DNA from: Metallosphaera yellowstonensis MK1 | GTDB lineage: Archaea > Thermoproteota > Thermoprotei_A > Sulfolobales > Sulfolobaceae | Length of the DNA: 64,000 nucleotides | Direction of reading: 5' to 3' | NCBI RefSeq assembly: GCF_000243315.1 | Contig: NZ_JH597761.1 | Span: forward strand, 227,237 to 291,236 | Shown: piece by piece, positions 28,605-38,353 of the stretch | Position numbering within the stretch: position 1 is the first letter of the stretch | Layout: every line of letters begins with the position of its first letter | Translations under genes and position numbers: made by a program | Notes under the pieces: model-generated | What the model saw: the letters and a program-made list of their open reading frames with translations, nothing else | Told to the model about the DNA's origin: nothing | Database searches by the model: none

Positions 28605-29921
28605 ATGAGTAAGGATATGCGTAAAGAGGGGAAGTTGGTCAAGTCATCTGACATTCTGGGTAATCCCGGCAGAGGCTTAATGGCCGGCACCATAGCCTTC
28701 TTTGCCGGCTATGCTGCTGTAGCACTCTTCGGCATCACCGTGCACAGCATCGCGCCTCTGCTTCATCTGACGATAGTTGAGATCGGTTGGCTGGTCGCGA
28801 TACCCCTGCTTACGGGCTCGCTACTCAGGATACCATTCGGGGCACTCGTGGACGCCGTCGGAGGGAGGAGGACAATCATGATTCAGTTGCTGGCCGCGTT
28901 GATCGGCATGGCCGGACTAATACTCACATTGCATTTAATATATTTAAATTCATTGACGGCATCGGTCGGTTACGCGTTGCTAATGCTATCCGGTGCGGTG
29001 GCTGGCATCGGAATCTCCACATTTGCCTCCGGCATAGCTTACGTATCGTACTGGTTCCCACAGCGCAGGCAGGGTTACGCGCTGGGAACTTTTGCCGGCG
29101 TCGGTAACGCGGCGCCCGGAATATTTACCGCGATATTGCCATTCGCCCTTGTCAGCATAGGCTTGATCGGGTCTTACATAGCATGGGCAATATTCTTGGC
29201 CATAATGATACTGGTATTCTTTCTCATCGGCCACGACGCCTACTACTTCCAGCTGGTGCGCAGGGGCCTCTTAAGGAGCGACGCCATCGACAAGGCCAAG
29301 GCTCTCGGGGAGGAGTTGGTGCCCTCCGGATCAACTGCGAGGAGCCTGGCGATAGCCGCCAGGGCGTGGAGGACATGGCCGCTGACGATCATGTATTTAA
29401 CTTCATTCGGCGGTTTTGAGGCGCTGACCGAATGGCTGCCGACGTACTGGACCAAATACCTCGGCATATCACTGGTCCTGGCGGGCATATTGACCGGGAT
29501 CGTTTACTCGCTCCTCACAGCGCTCATAAGGGTCCCAGGTGGATGGTGGAGCGACAGATGGAGTGGAGAGATGGTGGCCATAGTATCGTATTTAATACTG
29601 ATCCTCGGAAGCGTGTTGTTCATGACAAGCCATTCGCTGATCGCCGGCATCATATCCGAAGTCGTGATGGCGATGGGCATGGGCATCGCGAACGCCGCGG
29701 TCTTCAAGATGGTGCCTAAGTATGTGCCGGAGGCCGTCGGCGGCGCCACTGGCTGGGTCGGCGGGCTGGGTGCTGTAGGTGGGCTGTTGATACCGCCGAT
29801 CATGGCCTACATAGCGGCCGTGATGGGAAAGCCCGGCTACGCTTATGGCTTCATCATATTTGTAATTCTTGGTATATTATCGATGATCCTGGCGTTGATT
29901 CTGCGGAGCACATCGAGGTAG
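28605..29921 (+). CDS. narK: NarK-type nitrate/nitrite transporter
   Basis: A 438-residue major facilitator with about 12 membrane segments. IPLLTGSLLRIPFGALVDAV and GGRRT form the conserved loop between helices 2 and 3. GIGISTFASGIAYVSYWFPQ and LGTFAGVGNAAPG are the nitrate-signature region of NarK/NNP proteins. WSDRWSGEMV is the matching loop in the second half. It probably imports nitrate and may export nitrite, which fits the cytoplasmic NarG predicted downstream. It is the first gene of the operon; narI follows after seven bases. Its codons are GC-rich compared with the AT-rich genes on either side. Confidence 0.93.
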   Translation: MSKDMRKEGKLVKSSDILGNPGRGLMAGTIAFFAGYAAVALFGITVHSIAPLLHLTIVEIGWLVAIPLLTGSLLRIPFGALVDAVGGRRTIMIQLLAALIGMAGLILTLHLIYLNSLTASVGYALLMLSGAVAGIGISTFASGIAYVSYWFPQRRQGYALGTFAGVGNAAPGIFTAILPFALVSIGLIGSYIAWAIFLAIMILVFFLIGHDAYYFQLVRRGLLRSDAIDKAKALGEELVPSGSTARSLAIAARAWRTWPLTIMYLTSFGGFEALTEWLPTYWTKYLGISLVLAGILTGIVYSLLTALIRVPGGWWSDRWSGEMVAIVSYLILILGSVLFMTSHSLIAGIISEVVMAMGMGIANAAVFKMVPKYVPEAVGGATGWVGGLGAVGGLLIPPIMAYIAAVMGKPGYAYGFIIFVILGILSMILALILRSTSR

Positions 29922-29928
29922 ATAGCAC

Positions 29929-30639
29929 ATGATGATGGACGCGTTGGGCGACGTGCTATGGGCTTTCCTTCCGTACATCACCATCGCGGTATTCATTCTC
30001 GGCCATGTATACAAGTACGCCACGGATCAGTACGGCTGGTCGTCGAAGTCCAGCGAGATTCTGGATAGAAGGTGGCTCGGCGTCGGTAGCCAGCTGTTCC
30101 ATTGGGGTCTATTGATAGTTTTCCTAGGTCACATAATCGGGCTCCTGGTACCGCCGAGCATCACGCTTGCAATGGGCATAACGGATGAGGAGTACCACCG
30201 GATCGCCATAATCCTCGGTGGTGCTTCAGGTCTCGCCGCGTACGTTGGCGTGTGGATACTCCTCTTGAGGAGGTCATTGATCAACAGGGTCAGGGCTACT
30301 AGCGACGCCTCCGATTTCCTCGTGCTGGCCCTCTTGGTGGTAGTCATGAGCCTCGGTTTGTATAACACACTTTATTACGATATATTCATACATCCGTTCG
30401 ACTACAGGACAACTATAGGCGCGTGGGTCATGTCCGTGCTCACGCTGCACGCCAACCCGAACTATATGACCAACGTGCCAATATCCTTTCAGCTGCACAT
30501 AGTCTCCACATACGCGCTGTTCCTCGTGTGGCCATTCACGAGGCTCGTGCACATGTGGAGCTACCCGATATTCTACCTAAAAAGAGCCTGGATACTGTAT
30601 AGAGGGCAGGAAACCTCCGAGGTGGTGGCTAATGCCTAA
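29929..30639 (+). CDS. narI: nitrate reductase gamma subunit (cytochrome b, NarI)
   Basis: 236 residues, five membrane helices. Heme ligands match NarI: His58 (LFHWG), His68 (FLGHIIG), His190 (FQLHIVS) and His208 (RLVHMWS). The spacing is like the bacterial subunit. It takes electrons from quinol and passes them to NarH. Its place before narG is unusual, since in enterobacteria narI is last. The stop overlaps the narG start by eight bases, so translation is coupled. Confidence 0.92.
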   Translation: MMMDALGDVLWAFLPYITIAVFILGHVYKYATDQYGWSSKSSEILDRRWLGVGSQLFHWGLLIVFLGHIIGLLVPPSITLAMGITDEEYHRIAIILGGASGLAAYVGVWILLLRRSLINRVRATSDASDFLVLALLVVVMSLGLYNTLYYDIFIHPFDYRTTIGAWVMSVLTLHANPNYMTNVPISFQLHIVSTYALFLVWPFTRLVHMWSYPIFYLKRAWILYRGQETSEVVANA

Positions 30640-33600
30640 GGCAAACTTCCTCAAGGAGGTTTTCAGACACTTCTTGCCCAGCGAGAGGTTCAACGGGAAC
30701 TGGAGCGAAGTCGATAATGCCGACAGGTCCTGGGAGGAGCTGTACAGGCACCGGTGGCAATACGATAAGATGGTTAGGACGACCCACGGCGTCAACTGCA
30801 CGGGCTCCTGCAGCTGGAGGGTCTACGTCAAGGATGGCATCATAGTCTGGGAACACCAGGCCGTAGATTACCCGACCAACGGGCCCGGGATGCCGGAGTA
30901 TGAACCAAGGGGCTGCCCGAGGGGCGCCAGCTTTTCCTGGTACATTTACAGCCCGTTGCGCATAAAGCATCCCTACGTGAGGACCGAGCTGCTGAGACTA
31001 TGGAGGGACGCGTTGGGCAGGACCGGCGATCCAGTGGAGGCATGGGCGAGGATTGTTGAGGATGCTGAGTCGAGTGCCGGCTACAAGTCCAAGAGGGGCA
31101 TGGGCGGCTTCGTCAGGATCTCCTGGGATGAGGTGCTACAGATGATCTCCGCGGCGCTCACGTACACAATCAAAAAATACGGGCCAGATAGAATATTCGG
31201 CTTCACCCCGATACCGGCAATGCCAATGGTCAGTTTCTCAGCCGGCTCCAGATTCCTCGAGCTGTTAGGCGGCGTCATGCTGAGCTTCTACGACTGGTAC
31301 GCCGACCTGCCAACGGCGTCGCCGCAAGTCTGGGGCGAGCAGACAGACGTCCACGAGAGCGCCGATTGGTACAACTCTATGTACACGATCGTCTGGGGCA
31401 GTAACGTGGCAATGACTAGGACGCCAGATGCGCATTTCTTGGCGGAGGCCAGGTATAGGGGGTCCAAGCTGGTCGTCATCACGAGCGATTACACAGATGT
31501 AACTAAATTCGCAGATCTATGGGTATCCCCAAGGCCTGGGACTGATGCAGCGCTGGCCCTGTCCATGCTCCACGTGATCCTCAAGGAGTTCTATGCTGAA
31601 AGACGAGTTGATTATTTCGTGAATTATGTCAAGAAACACACGGATTTACCGTTCCTCGTGAAGCTCGAAAAACGGGGCGACGTTTACGTCCCCAGCAGAT
31701 TCCTGAGGGCCTCGGATCTGGGGCTTGACGTACCTAATGCCGGGTGGAAGACGACGGTGCTGGACATGAACTCCGGCGCGATTTCCGTGCCCAACGGCAG
31801 CATCGGCTTTAGATGGAGCGGAGAGAGGAGATGGAATCTGAAGCTCGAGGACTCAGTGACCGGTAAGGCCGTGGATCCCGCGCTGACGCTACTAGGCGCC
31901 CACGACGGCGTCGCAATGGTCGAGTTCTATACATTCGACGGCAACGGCACCCGGCGCATGATCAGGGGCGTTCCAGTCAAGACCATAAACACCCGGTCCG
32001 GTCCATCCGTGGTCGCCACGGTCTTCGATCTGCTCATGGCACACATGGGTGTCAGCAGAGGACTGCCTGGTGATTATCCGTCGTCATACGATGATCCCCG
32101 CCCCTTCACACCCGCTTGGCAGGAGGGTATAACGGGCGTGGACAAGCACGTCGTCATCCGGATAGCCAGGGAATTCGCCATGAACGCAGAGTCCACGCAC
32201 GGTAGGTCCATGGTGATAATAGGCGCGGGCGTCAACCACTGGTACAATTCGGACTTGTTGTACAGGGCCATAATAACCATGCTGATGCTCTTGGGCACCG
32301 TAGGCGTCAACGGCGGCGGCCTTGGCCATTATGTCGGCCAGGAGAAGATAAGGCCACTCGATTCGTGGTCGCAAATAGCGTTTGCGCAAGACTGGGTCAG
32401 GCCACCGAGGCTCCAGAACGGCACTTCTTGGGTCTACGTGCACTCCGATCAGTACAGATATGAGGATGTGGGAATGTCGAGGATGGGGGTCAACGTAAGT
32501 CACGAGCACCCCGTGGATTACAACGTCATTGCGGTGAAGAAGGGCTGGCTGCCATTTTATCCCCAGTTTAATGCAAATCCGATATCGCTATATAGGGATG
32601 GAACCACGAAGGTCGACGTCGCGAGACAAGTCGAAGAGAAGTTGGCCACCGGGGACCTCAAACTTTCCATTGAGGATCCGGACAGTCCTGAAAATTTCCC
32701 GAGGATACTCCTCATGTGGAGGGCAAACTTCCTGGCCTCCAGCGGTAAAGGCCACGAGTACATTCTTAAGCATCTACTGGGCACGGACAACTCCGTGCTC
32801 GCTAATGAGGGAATCTTGAAACCTCGCGAACTGACGCAGCGCGATAAGGTGCCGATCGGCAAGCTGGACCTTGTAGTCACCATCGACTTCAGGATGAGCA
32901 CTTCCGCACTGTACTCCGATATCGTGCTGCCCGCTGCCACGTGGTATGAGAAGTACGACTTGAGTACCACCGATCTGCACCCATTCATCCACCCGTTCAA
33001 CCCGGCCATAGCACCACCTTGGGAGGCCAAGACGGACTGGGACATATTCAAGGAGCTTGCGAGGGTTTTCTCGTCGATGGCATGTAAGCATCTCGGCAAG
33101 GTCAGAGACGTCCTGCTCACGCCGCAGTTGCACGATACACCCGGTGAGCTGAGCGGCGAATCCCCAAAGCCCAAAGTGACGGTGGTGGAGAGGGACTATT
33201 GTGAGGTCTACCATATGATGACGACGCTCGGGCCCCTGATTAAGGACTCGATTGGGACCAAGGGCATCAACTGGCGCGGCGAGGACGAGTACCTCGAGTT
33301 GGCCAAGCTGAATGGCGCGGATGAGCACAGCCATCCACTGATCACCAGTGATAAACAAGTCGCGGAGGCGATACTTCATTTGTCCAGCACGACCAATGGC
33401 AATGCCTCGTACAAGGCCTATGAGGCGCTCGAGAGGATCACCGGATTGAAGTTGACGCAATTGGCCGACGGTCAGAGGGATATCGTAATCCACTTCGATG
33501 ATCTAACGGCGCAGCCGAGGAGGGTTCTAAGGAGCCCCATCTGGAGCGGTCTGGAATCGGAGGGCAAGCCATACACGCCGTTCGCCCTGAATGTGGAGTA

Positions 33601-34195
33601 CCTGGTGCCGTGGAGAACGCTGACAGGTAGGCAACAAGTCTACATCGATCATGAATGGTTCAGGGAGTTCGGCGAGCACTTGCCCACGTACAAGCCGCCC
33701 GTCGTCAAATCGCCCTTCGCCCAGGGCGAGGACATACCTGTCAGCGGCAAGTACTTGGTAGCCAGGTACTTGACGCCCCACGGCAAGTGGCAGATCCACT
33801 CCACCTACATGGATAACCAGATAATGCTCACGCTTTTCAGGGGCGGCCCCGTAGTGTGGATCAATTACGAGGACGCGCGGGAGATCGGCATCAAGGACAA
33901 CGACTGGGTAGAGGTGATAAACAGGAACGGTGTAGTTGTGGCCAGGGCGGTAGTGAGCATCAGGGTGCCCAGAGGGACGGTGATCATGTACCATGCCCAA
34001 GAGAGGACGGTGTACGTCGGTAATTCAGAGTTGACGGGCAAGGTAGGCGGTACCCACAACAGTGTTACCAGGGTCATGGTGAAACCCTTGCATATGGTGG
34101 GCGGTTACGCGCAGCTGAGCTGGTCCTCCAACTATTATGGGCCGATCGGCACTCAGAGGGACACTCTGGTTATTGTCAGGAGGCGGTCGAAATGA
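30632..34195 (+). CDS. narG: nitrate reductase alpha subunit (molybdopterin, NarG)
   Basis: 1187 residues, normal NarG length. The FS0 cluster motif is His52-x3-Cys56-x3-Cys60-x34-Cys95 (HGVNCTGSCSW and EPRGCPRGASFSW). The Mo ligand is Asp221 (FYDWYADLP), followed by SPQVWGEQTDVHESADW. It reduces nitrate to nitrite at a bis-MGD cofactor. The N-terminus (MPKANFLKEVFRHFLPSERF) has no twin-arginine signal and no hydrophobic core. That predicts a cytoplasmic active site, as in bacterial NarG, whereas many archaeal NarG proteins are Tat-exported. The C-terminus (LSWSSNYYGPIGTQRDT) is complete. The stop overlaps the narH ATG as ATGA. Confidence 0.96.
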   Translation: MPKANFLKEVFRHFLPSERFNGNWSEVDNADRSWEELYRHRWQYDKMVRTTHGVNCTGSCSWRVYVKDGIIVWEHQAVDYPTNGPGMPEYEPRGCPRGASFSWYIYSPLRIKHPYVRTELLRLWRDALGRTGDPVEAWARIVEDAESSAGYKSKRGMGGFVRISWDEVLQMISAALTYTIKKYGPDRIFGFTPIPAMPMVSFSAGSRFLELLGGVMLSFYDWYADLPTASPQVWGEQTDVHESADWYNSMYTIVWGSNVAMTRTPDAHFLAEARYRGSKLVVITSDYTDVTKFADLWVSPRPGTDAALALSMLHVILKEFYAERRVDYFVNYVKKHTDLPFLVKLEKRGDVYVPSRFLRASDLGLDVPNAGWKTTVLDMNSGAISVPNGSIGFRWSGERRWNLKLEDSVTGKAVDPALTLLGAHDGVAMVEFYTFDGNGTRRMIRGVPVKTINTRSGPSVVATVFDLLMAHMGVSRGLPGDYPSSYDDPRPFTPAWQEGITGVDKHVVIRIAREFAMNAESTHGRSMVIIGAGVNHWYNSDLLYRAIITMLMLLGTVGVNGGGLGHYVGQEKIRPLDSWSQIAFAQDWVRPPRLQNGTSWVYVHSDQYRYEDVGMSRMGVNVSHEHPVDYNVIAVKKGWLPFYPQFNANPISLYRDGTTKVDVARQVEEKLATGDLKLSIEDPDSPENFPRILLMWRANFLASSGKGHEYILKHLLGTDNSVLANEGILKPRELTQRDKVPIGKLDLVVTIDFRMSTSALYSDIVLPAATWYEKYDLSTTDLHPFIHPFNPAIAPPWEAKTDWDIFKELARVFSSMACKHLGKVRDVLLTPQLHDTPGELSGESPKPKVTVVERDYCEVYHMMTTLGPLIKDSIGTKGINWRGEDEYLELAKLNGADEHSHPLITSDKQVAEAILHLSSTTNGNASYKAYEALERITGLKLTQLADGQRDIVIHFDDLTAQPRRVLRSPIWSGLESEGKPYTPFALNVEYLVPWRTLTGRQQVYIDHEWFREFGEHLPTYKPPVVKSPFAQGEDIPVSGKYLVARYLTPHGKWQIHSTYMDNQIMLTLFRGGPVVWINYEDAREIGIKDNDWVEVINRNGVVVARAVVSIRVPRGTVIMYHAQERTVYVGNSELTGKVGGTHNSVTRVMVKPLHMVGGYAQLSWSSNYYGPIGTQRDTLVIVRRRSK

Positions 34196-35733
34196 AGGTG
34201 CTTGCGAACGTATCCATGGTCATAAACTTGGATAAGTGCGTTGGATGTAACGCATGTAGCATAACTTGCAAGAACACATGGACCAACAGACCCGGAGTCG
34301 AGTATGCGTGGTTCAACAACGTGGAGACGAGGCCCGGGATCGGCTATCCCAAGAAATGGGAGGACCAAGTCAAATACAAGGGTGGTTGGGTACTCGATCA
34401 CGGGAAACTAAAGCTGAGGATCGACGGCAAGATATCGAGGTTGTTCAGGATATTTTACAATCCATACCTTCCAGAACTCGATGATTACTATGAACCTTGG
34501 ACCTATGACTATGCTAAGCTGATCGAGGACGAATCGGGGAAGCAACCCGTCGCGGAGCCCAAGTCACTCTTGGATGGCAGACGTATCGACTTAAACTGGG
34601 GTCCGAACTGGAATGACGACCTAGCGGGCTCCCCGGAAGTGGCCTCAATGGATCCCAACTTGGAGAAGGAGATAAAGCTCGAGTTCGAGAGGACTTTCAT
34701 GTTCTACTTGCCGAGAATCTGCAACCACTGCCTTAATCCGTCATGCGTGGCGGCGTGCCCATCTGGTGCAATCTACAAGAGGATGGAGGACGGCATTGTG
34801 CTGATTGATCAAGAGAGATGTCGTGGATGGAGATTTTGCGTGAGCGCGTGTCCATACAAGAAGATATACTTCAACTGGAGAACGTACAAGTCTGAGAAAT
34901 GCACCTTCTGTTATCCGAGGATTGAAAACGGTCTGCCGACCGTGTGCTCTGAGACTTGCGTAGGCAGGATCAGGTACATAGGCATTCTCTTGTACGACGC
35001 GGATTCCGTGTTGAGGGCCGCCTCTGTTCCCGACCAGAAGCGTTTGGTCGAGAGCCAGCTCTCCATCATAATGGATCCGAATGATCCGGAAGTCATCAAG
35101 TCCGCCAAGGAGAATAGCATCGCCGATGACTGGCTGGACGCCGCCAAGAAGTCGCCGGTCTATAAGTTCCTCGTGAAATGGAAGATAGCGTTCCCGCTGC
35201 ATCCCGAGTATAGGACGTTGCCGATGGTCTTCTACATACCGCCGCTGAGCCCCGTGCTCAAGCTGTTCAACGGTGTGGATGAGGGCAATTTGAGCCCCGA
35301 GGATGTATTCCCAAAGATAGACAACTTGAGGATACCCATCAAGTATCTAGCGAACATGTTCACGGCGGGCAATGAGGAACTGATCAGAGACGCCTTGAAG
35401 AGGTTGATGGCCATCAGGATCTACATGAGGAGCCTGGAGTTGGGAAGCCCGAACAAGGATGCGCTAAAGGAGGTCGGGTTAACTGAAAACGATGCCCTCG
35501 AGATGTACAAATTATTGTCGATTGCCAAGTATGAAGATAGATTCGTGATACCCAAATCACACAAGGAAAACGCGATGAACGCGTATGTGGAACGGGGAAT
35601 GTGTGGTTACGATGAGTTCAAGGATGCAGTCCCCGAGTTGAAACGATTTAGTAAGATGTCTCTCAGGATCAAAGATAAAAACACGAAGAACTACCAGCTC
35701 CAGCAAAAAGAAGGGGTAGAATTCAAGGATTAA
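34192..35733 (+). CDS. narH: nitrate reductase beta subunit (iron-sulfur, NarH)
   Basis: 513 residues carrying four Fe-S cluster motifs: Cys16-x2-Cys-x2-Cys-x3-Cys (CVGCNACSITC), CNHCLNPSCVAACP, CRGWRFCVSACPYKKIYFNW and CTFCYP...CSETCVGRIRY. The Trp in CRGW replaces a Cys, as in other NarH proteins, and gives a 3Fe-4S cluster. It wires NarI hemes to the NarG cofactor on the same side of the membrane. No signal peptide. Confidence 0.96.
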   Translation: MKVLANVSMVINLDKCVGCNACSITCKNTWTNRPGVEYAWFNNVETRPGIGYPKKWEDQVKYKGGWVLDHGKLKLRIDGKISRLFRIFYNPYLPELDDYYEPWTYDYAKLIEDESGKQPVAEPKSLLDGRRIDLNWGPNWNDDLAGSPEVASMDPNLEKEIKLEFERTFMFYLPRICNHCLNPSCVAACPSGAIYKRMEDGIVLIDQERCRGWRFCVSACPYKKIYFNWRTYKSEKCTFCYPRIENGLPTVCSETCVGRIRYIGILLYDADSVLRAASVPDQKRLVESQLSIIMDPNDPEVIKSAKENSIADDWLDAAKKSPVYKFLVKWKIAFPLHPEYRTLPMVFYIPPLSPVLKLFNGVDEGNLSPEDVFPKIDNLRIPIKYLANMFTAGNEELIRDALKRLMAIRIYMRSLELGSPNKDALKEVGLTENDALEMYKLLSIAKYEDRFVIPKSHKENAMNAYVERGMCGYDEFKDAVPELKRFSKMSLRIKDKNTKNYQLQQKEGVEFKD

Positions 35734-35757
35734 GTGGCGATGAGCTAGGCGATGTGA

Positions 35758-36255
35758 ATGGATCGCTGGGAGGCACTTGAACTGTTAGCAAAGTTGCTGG
35801 ATTATCCTGGGAATCAAATGGGTGGTATGGAGAATATGACTGGGGAGATCGGAGAATTCTTGGATAATATTATTAGGATGGATCCATATGAATTGCAAGA
35901 ATTATACGTGAACACGTTCGAAATATCCGAAAAAGTGAGCCTTTATGTGACGCACATAATATATGGAGATGATAATGATAAGAGGAGTGAATTGATGCTG
36001 AAATTAATTGACATTTACCGCAAGTATGGATTTAAATTTGATAGGCATGAATTGCCGGATTATTTGCCCACCATGCTGACCTTTATTTCGACACGTCACA
36101 ATTCTATCCCCATTGCTACGCTGCGGGAACTGTCGTCGCTGATATATAACGCATTCATAAATATAAAAGATAGAATACCGGACGATAATCCATATAAGCT
36201 CTTGATCAACGCGCTAGTGAAATTGATGGATGATATCATTAAACAATTAAAATGA
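35758..36255 (+). CDS. narJ: nitrate reductase assembly chaperone (NarJ)
   Basis: 165 residues of the TorD/NarJ helical chaperone family. LYVNTFEISEKVSLYVTHII, then YGDDNDKRSELML and HELPDYLPTMLTFI, are the NarJ core blocks. It should hold NarG while the molybdenum cofactor is inserted and the complex docks to NarI. It starts 24 bases after narH. Its codons look more AT-rich than those of narGHI, nearer to the surrounding genome. Confidence 0.9.
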   Translation: MDRWEALELLAKLLDYPGNQMGGMENMTGEIGEFLDNIIRMDPYELQELYVNTFEISEKVSLYVTHIIYGDDNDKRSELMLKLIDIYRKYGFKFDRHELPDYLPTMLTFISTRHNSIPIATLRELSSLIYNAFINIKDRIPDDNPYKLLINALVKLMDDIIKQLK

Positions 36256-36296
36256 TATTAATCATGGCTATATTATAACATCACACAATTAAACTT

Positions 36297-36381
36297 TGTA
36301 GAGTAGTAGTAGCGGATAGGAGCCCAGGTTCGAGGCCGTCGACTGCCCTGACGGCGGGGAGGAACCCCTCCTCCAGCTCGA
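36297..36381 (+). mobile_element. IS605 tnpB 3' end remnant
   Basis: The plus strand reads SPGSRPSTALTAGRNPSSSS before the next element. It aligns in layout with the tail of the intact TnpB at 59752 (SKFPGRSRKSSSRGGDAPS). The stretch has the GC-rich hairpin typical of an IS605 right end (GGCGGGGAGGAACCCCTCC). Confidence 0.5.
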
Positions 36382-36728
36382 TGGACCCAAAATCGTTCTA
36401 CAAATATAAATTCAATACTAAAACTCATATTTTTTCTTAATAAGTAAAAGAGTTTTTTTATCATACTCATAATAGAGGGCATTAAGGATAATGTATTAAA
36501 TAATCGATATGAATGAAACGGATTCTATCATACATACATATATCTCATCATTATTTTCTAATATTATAATAATATTCCCCAGTTAATCTTGTGGAAATAT
36601 AAAAGATCTAATACAATACTTAAAAATTCCCAAAAAATATTGTAGAATCAACTGTTTAATTTCATTAAATCTTCATGTTATTAATAACAAATAAAAATTA
36701 TTTTTACTATTCAGATTTTGGGTCTACC
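36382..36728. mobile_element. 347-bp non-autonomous element with IS4/ISH3-like ends
   Basis: The ends TGGACCCAAAATC and GATTTTGGGTCTACC match the terminal repeats of the element at 60975-62191, but the interior is unrelated AT-rich DNA without a gene. It sits at the same kind of place as the full copies: a tnpB tail on the left and CGCTAGGCGTGGGGAGG on the right. Confidence 0.6.
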
Positions 36729-36857
36729 GCTAGGCGTGGGGAGGAGAAGAGGAGTGATGAGGTGCTTTGTGGACCTCTTCAGTTTATTTCATAAACATAA
36801 TATGATACACTGAGGGTTTTTCAGTAATTAATATTTATTTCAACGTTGTTCACAAGC

Positions 36858-37766
36858 TCAAACCTTAATACCCGGAGCCCTACCGACTAAAGAATTAGCC
36901 AAGTGAACCATCCACGCGTAGGCCCAGAACTTGAGCTTAGCCTCAACCACTTGCCCTAGAAAACTTGTAGCCCCAACAGATTCACCAAAGGTGCGCTTCA
37001 CGGCAGAGAACAGGGACTCAACCAACCACCTAACACCGTAACCCCTCTCCTCCCTCCAACGATCGTAACCCAACTCCTTGAACTCCCTCACAGCCTTTCT
37101 CCTGGCGGGATGACCGCGTCTAGTGGAGGCGTTCTCCCTAGGTGGGACGACCTCAACCCCAGTATTGTAAACCTCGTTGGCGTCGTAAGCCTTATCCCCG
37201 TAAAACCTCTTGACCTTCTTCCCCTATCTTGTAAATCCCCTATCTTGTAAGTCCTTAGTCTTGACTGCAGTCTCGACCTCGTCGCTAGTCACCTCAGCGT
37301 CTATCACGTTGAGCTCGTCCTTATCCATTACTATCTCTATCTTGAGGAATTTTGAGTCCCTCCTTTTGCCCCACTTTGCAATGATGTATTGTCCTCCCCT
37401 TGTTGTGCTTATCCCCGTCGCGTCTGCTATTACTTCAAGTTGGTCACCCGCTTCAGGGAACGTTATGTCCATGTTCCTCACCCTTTCCCATATTGTCGAG
37501 TAGTCTAGGCTTGTCGGGACGATCTTCAGTCTCTCCAGTGCTCTCAATACTCCTTCCATTGCCCTGTAGGGTAAGAACAAGTGTAGGAATGCTAGGAACT
37601 CGTTGAACTCCTTCGGTGCCTTGTAGGTTTTCTTTGCATCCCTATTCTCCTCTGCTAGTAGATCCCACCAGTGTTGGAAGACGTAGAAGGGGAACATTAG
37701 CTTGTATCTCGTTATGACGTTCTCGTCGTACTTGCTCCAATCCCTCTTGTACTCACTCTTTCCCAT
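36858..37766 (-). mobile_element. IS5-family (ISC1058-like) element, transposase frameshifted by a 16-bp duplication
   Basis: The N-terminal frame (37766-37224) begins MGKSEYKRDWSKYDENVITR and holds IADATGISTTRGGQYIIAKW with the first Asp. The C-terminal frame (37091-36858) ends with VRWLVESLFSAVKRTFGESV, the Glu region. Between them CCCCTATCTTGTAAAT (37221-37236) is followed by the near copy CCCCTATCTTGTAAGT (37237-37252). This duplication throws the frame and ends the N-terminal half after KTKDLQDRGFTR. The middle segment with DKAYDANEVYNTG is present in the other frame. A recently inactivated element. Confidence 0.8.
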
Positions 37767-37961
37767 GGGTAATACACGATATATTAGTTATAAATTTTTG
37801 TATAATACTGAAGTAGCCCACAATACAGTGATGAGGACGAGTGATTAATAGTCATTAAAAGTGGCTATTAGTTACGATGAAGGCCGAACTCTTATCTCTC
37901 TCACTTTAACCTAATTATTAAGGGTATTTACTTTTTAATTTAACCTTAACGCTGTCTTATC

Positions 37962-38297
37962 ATGTTATTATTGTATTTAACGTTCATCATGATTATCATA
38001 CATATGTTAGGAGTCTTATTATCTTTTTCTAAAAGGACTTTCCCAAAGCTCATTGGTAATTTAATTGCGGTCTATGAAATGGTATTTTATTTTATAATCA
38101 TATTTTCACCAATTATATATAAAAATAAAATTATCCTTGTAATATCATATATTTATCTCATAATTCACCTTATAGGGGGAATAACTTATTTAAAGGGATA
38201 TCTAAACAGGCTATATTCCGCTGAAAGGCTAAAATATTATGGTTTTTATGAGCTGATTGAAATGTTATATCTAATTTCCATTTTATTTAAGATGTGA
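37962..38297 (+). CDS. small membrane protein upstream of the NnrS-like gene
   Basis: 111 residues with three to four membrane helices. His14 (IIIHMLG) and a later His (LIIHLIGG) lie inside hydrophobic segments, a position that could hold heme or metal. Not recognised. It lies 56 bases before the NnrS-like gene on the same strand, probably in the same transcript. Confidence 0.55.
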   Translation: MLLLYLTFIMIIIHMLGVLLSFSKRTFPKLIGNLIAVYEMVFYFIIIFSPIIYKNKIILVISYIYLIIHLIGGITYLKGYLNRLYSAERLKYYGFYELIEMLYLISILFKM

Positions 38298-38353
38298 GTA
38301 ACCTAAAACATTAGGTATATTCTATAAAAATATCCCGTTTCAAAGGATGGTGT

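Noticed and set aside
30632-35733. Many long antisense frames across narG and narH
   Set aside because: They are shadows of GC-rich coding DNA; the sense frames carry all family motifs.
36320-36345. A GGTTCGAGGCC stretch that looks like a tRNA T-arm
   Set aside because: No matching acceptor, D or anticodon stems; the DNA aligns in layout with the tail of TnpB.
36858-37091. Separate small gene ending in RTFGESVGATSFLGQVVEAK
   Set aside because: It is the C-terminal part of the frameshifted IS5-family transposase.
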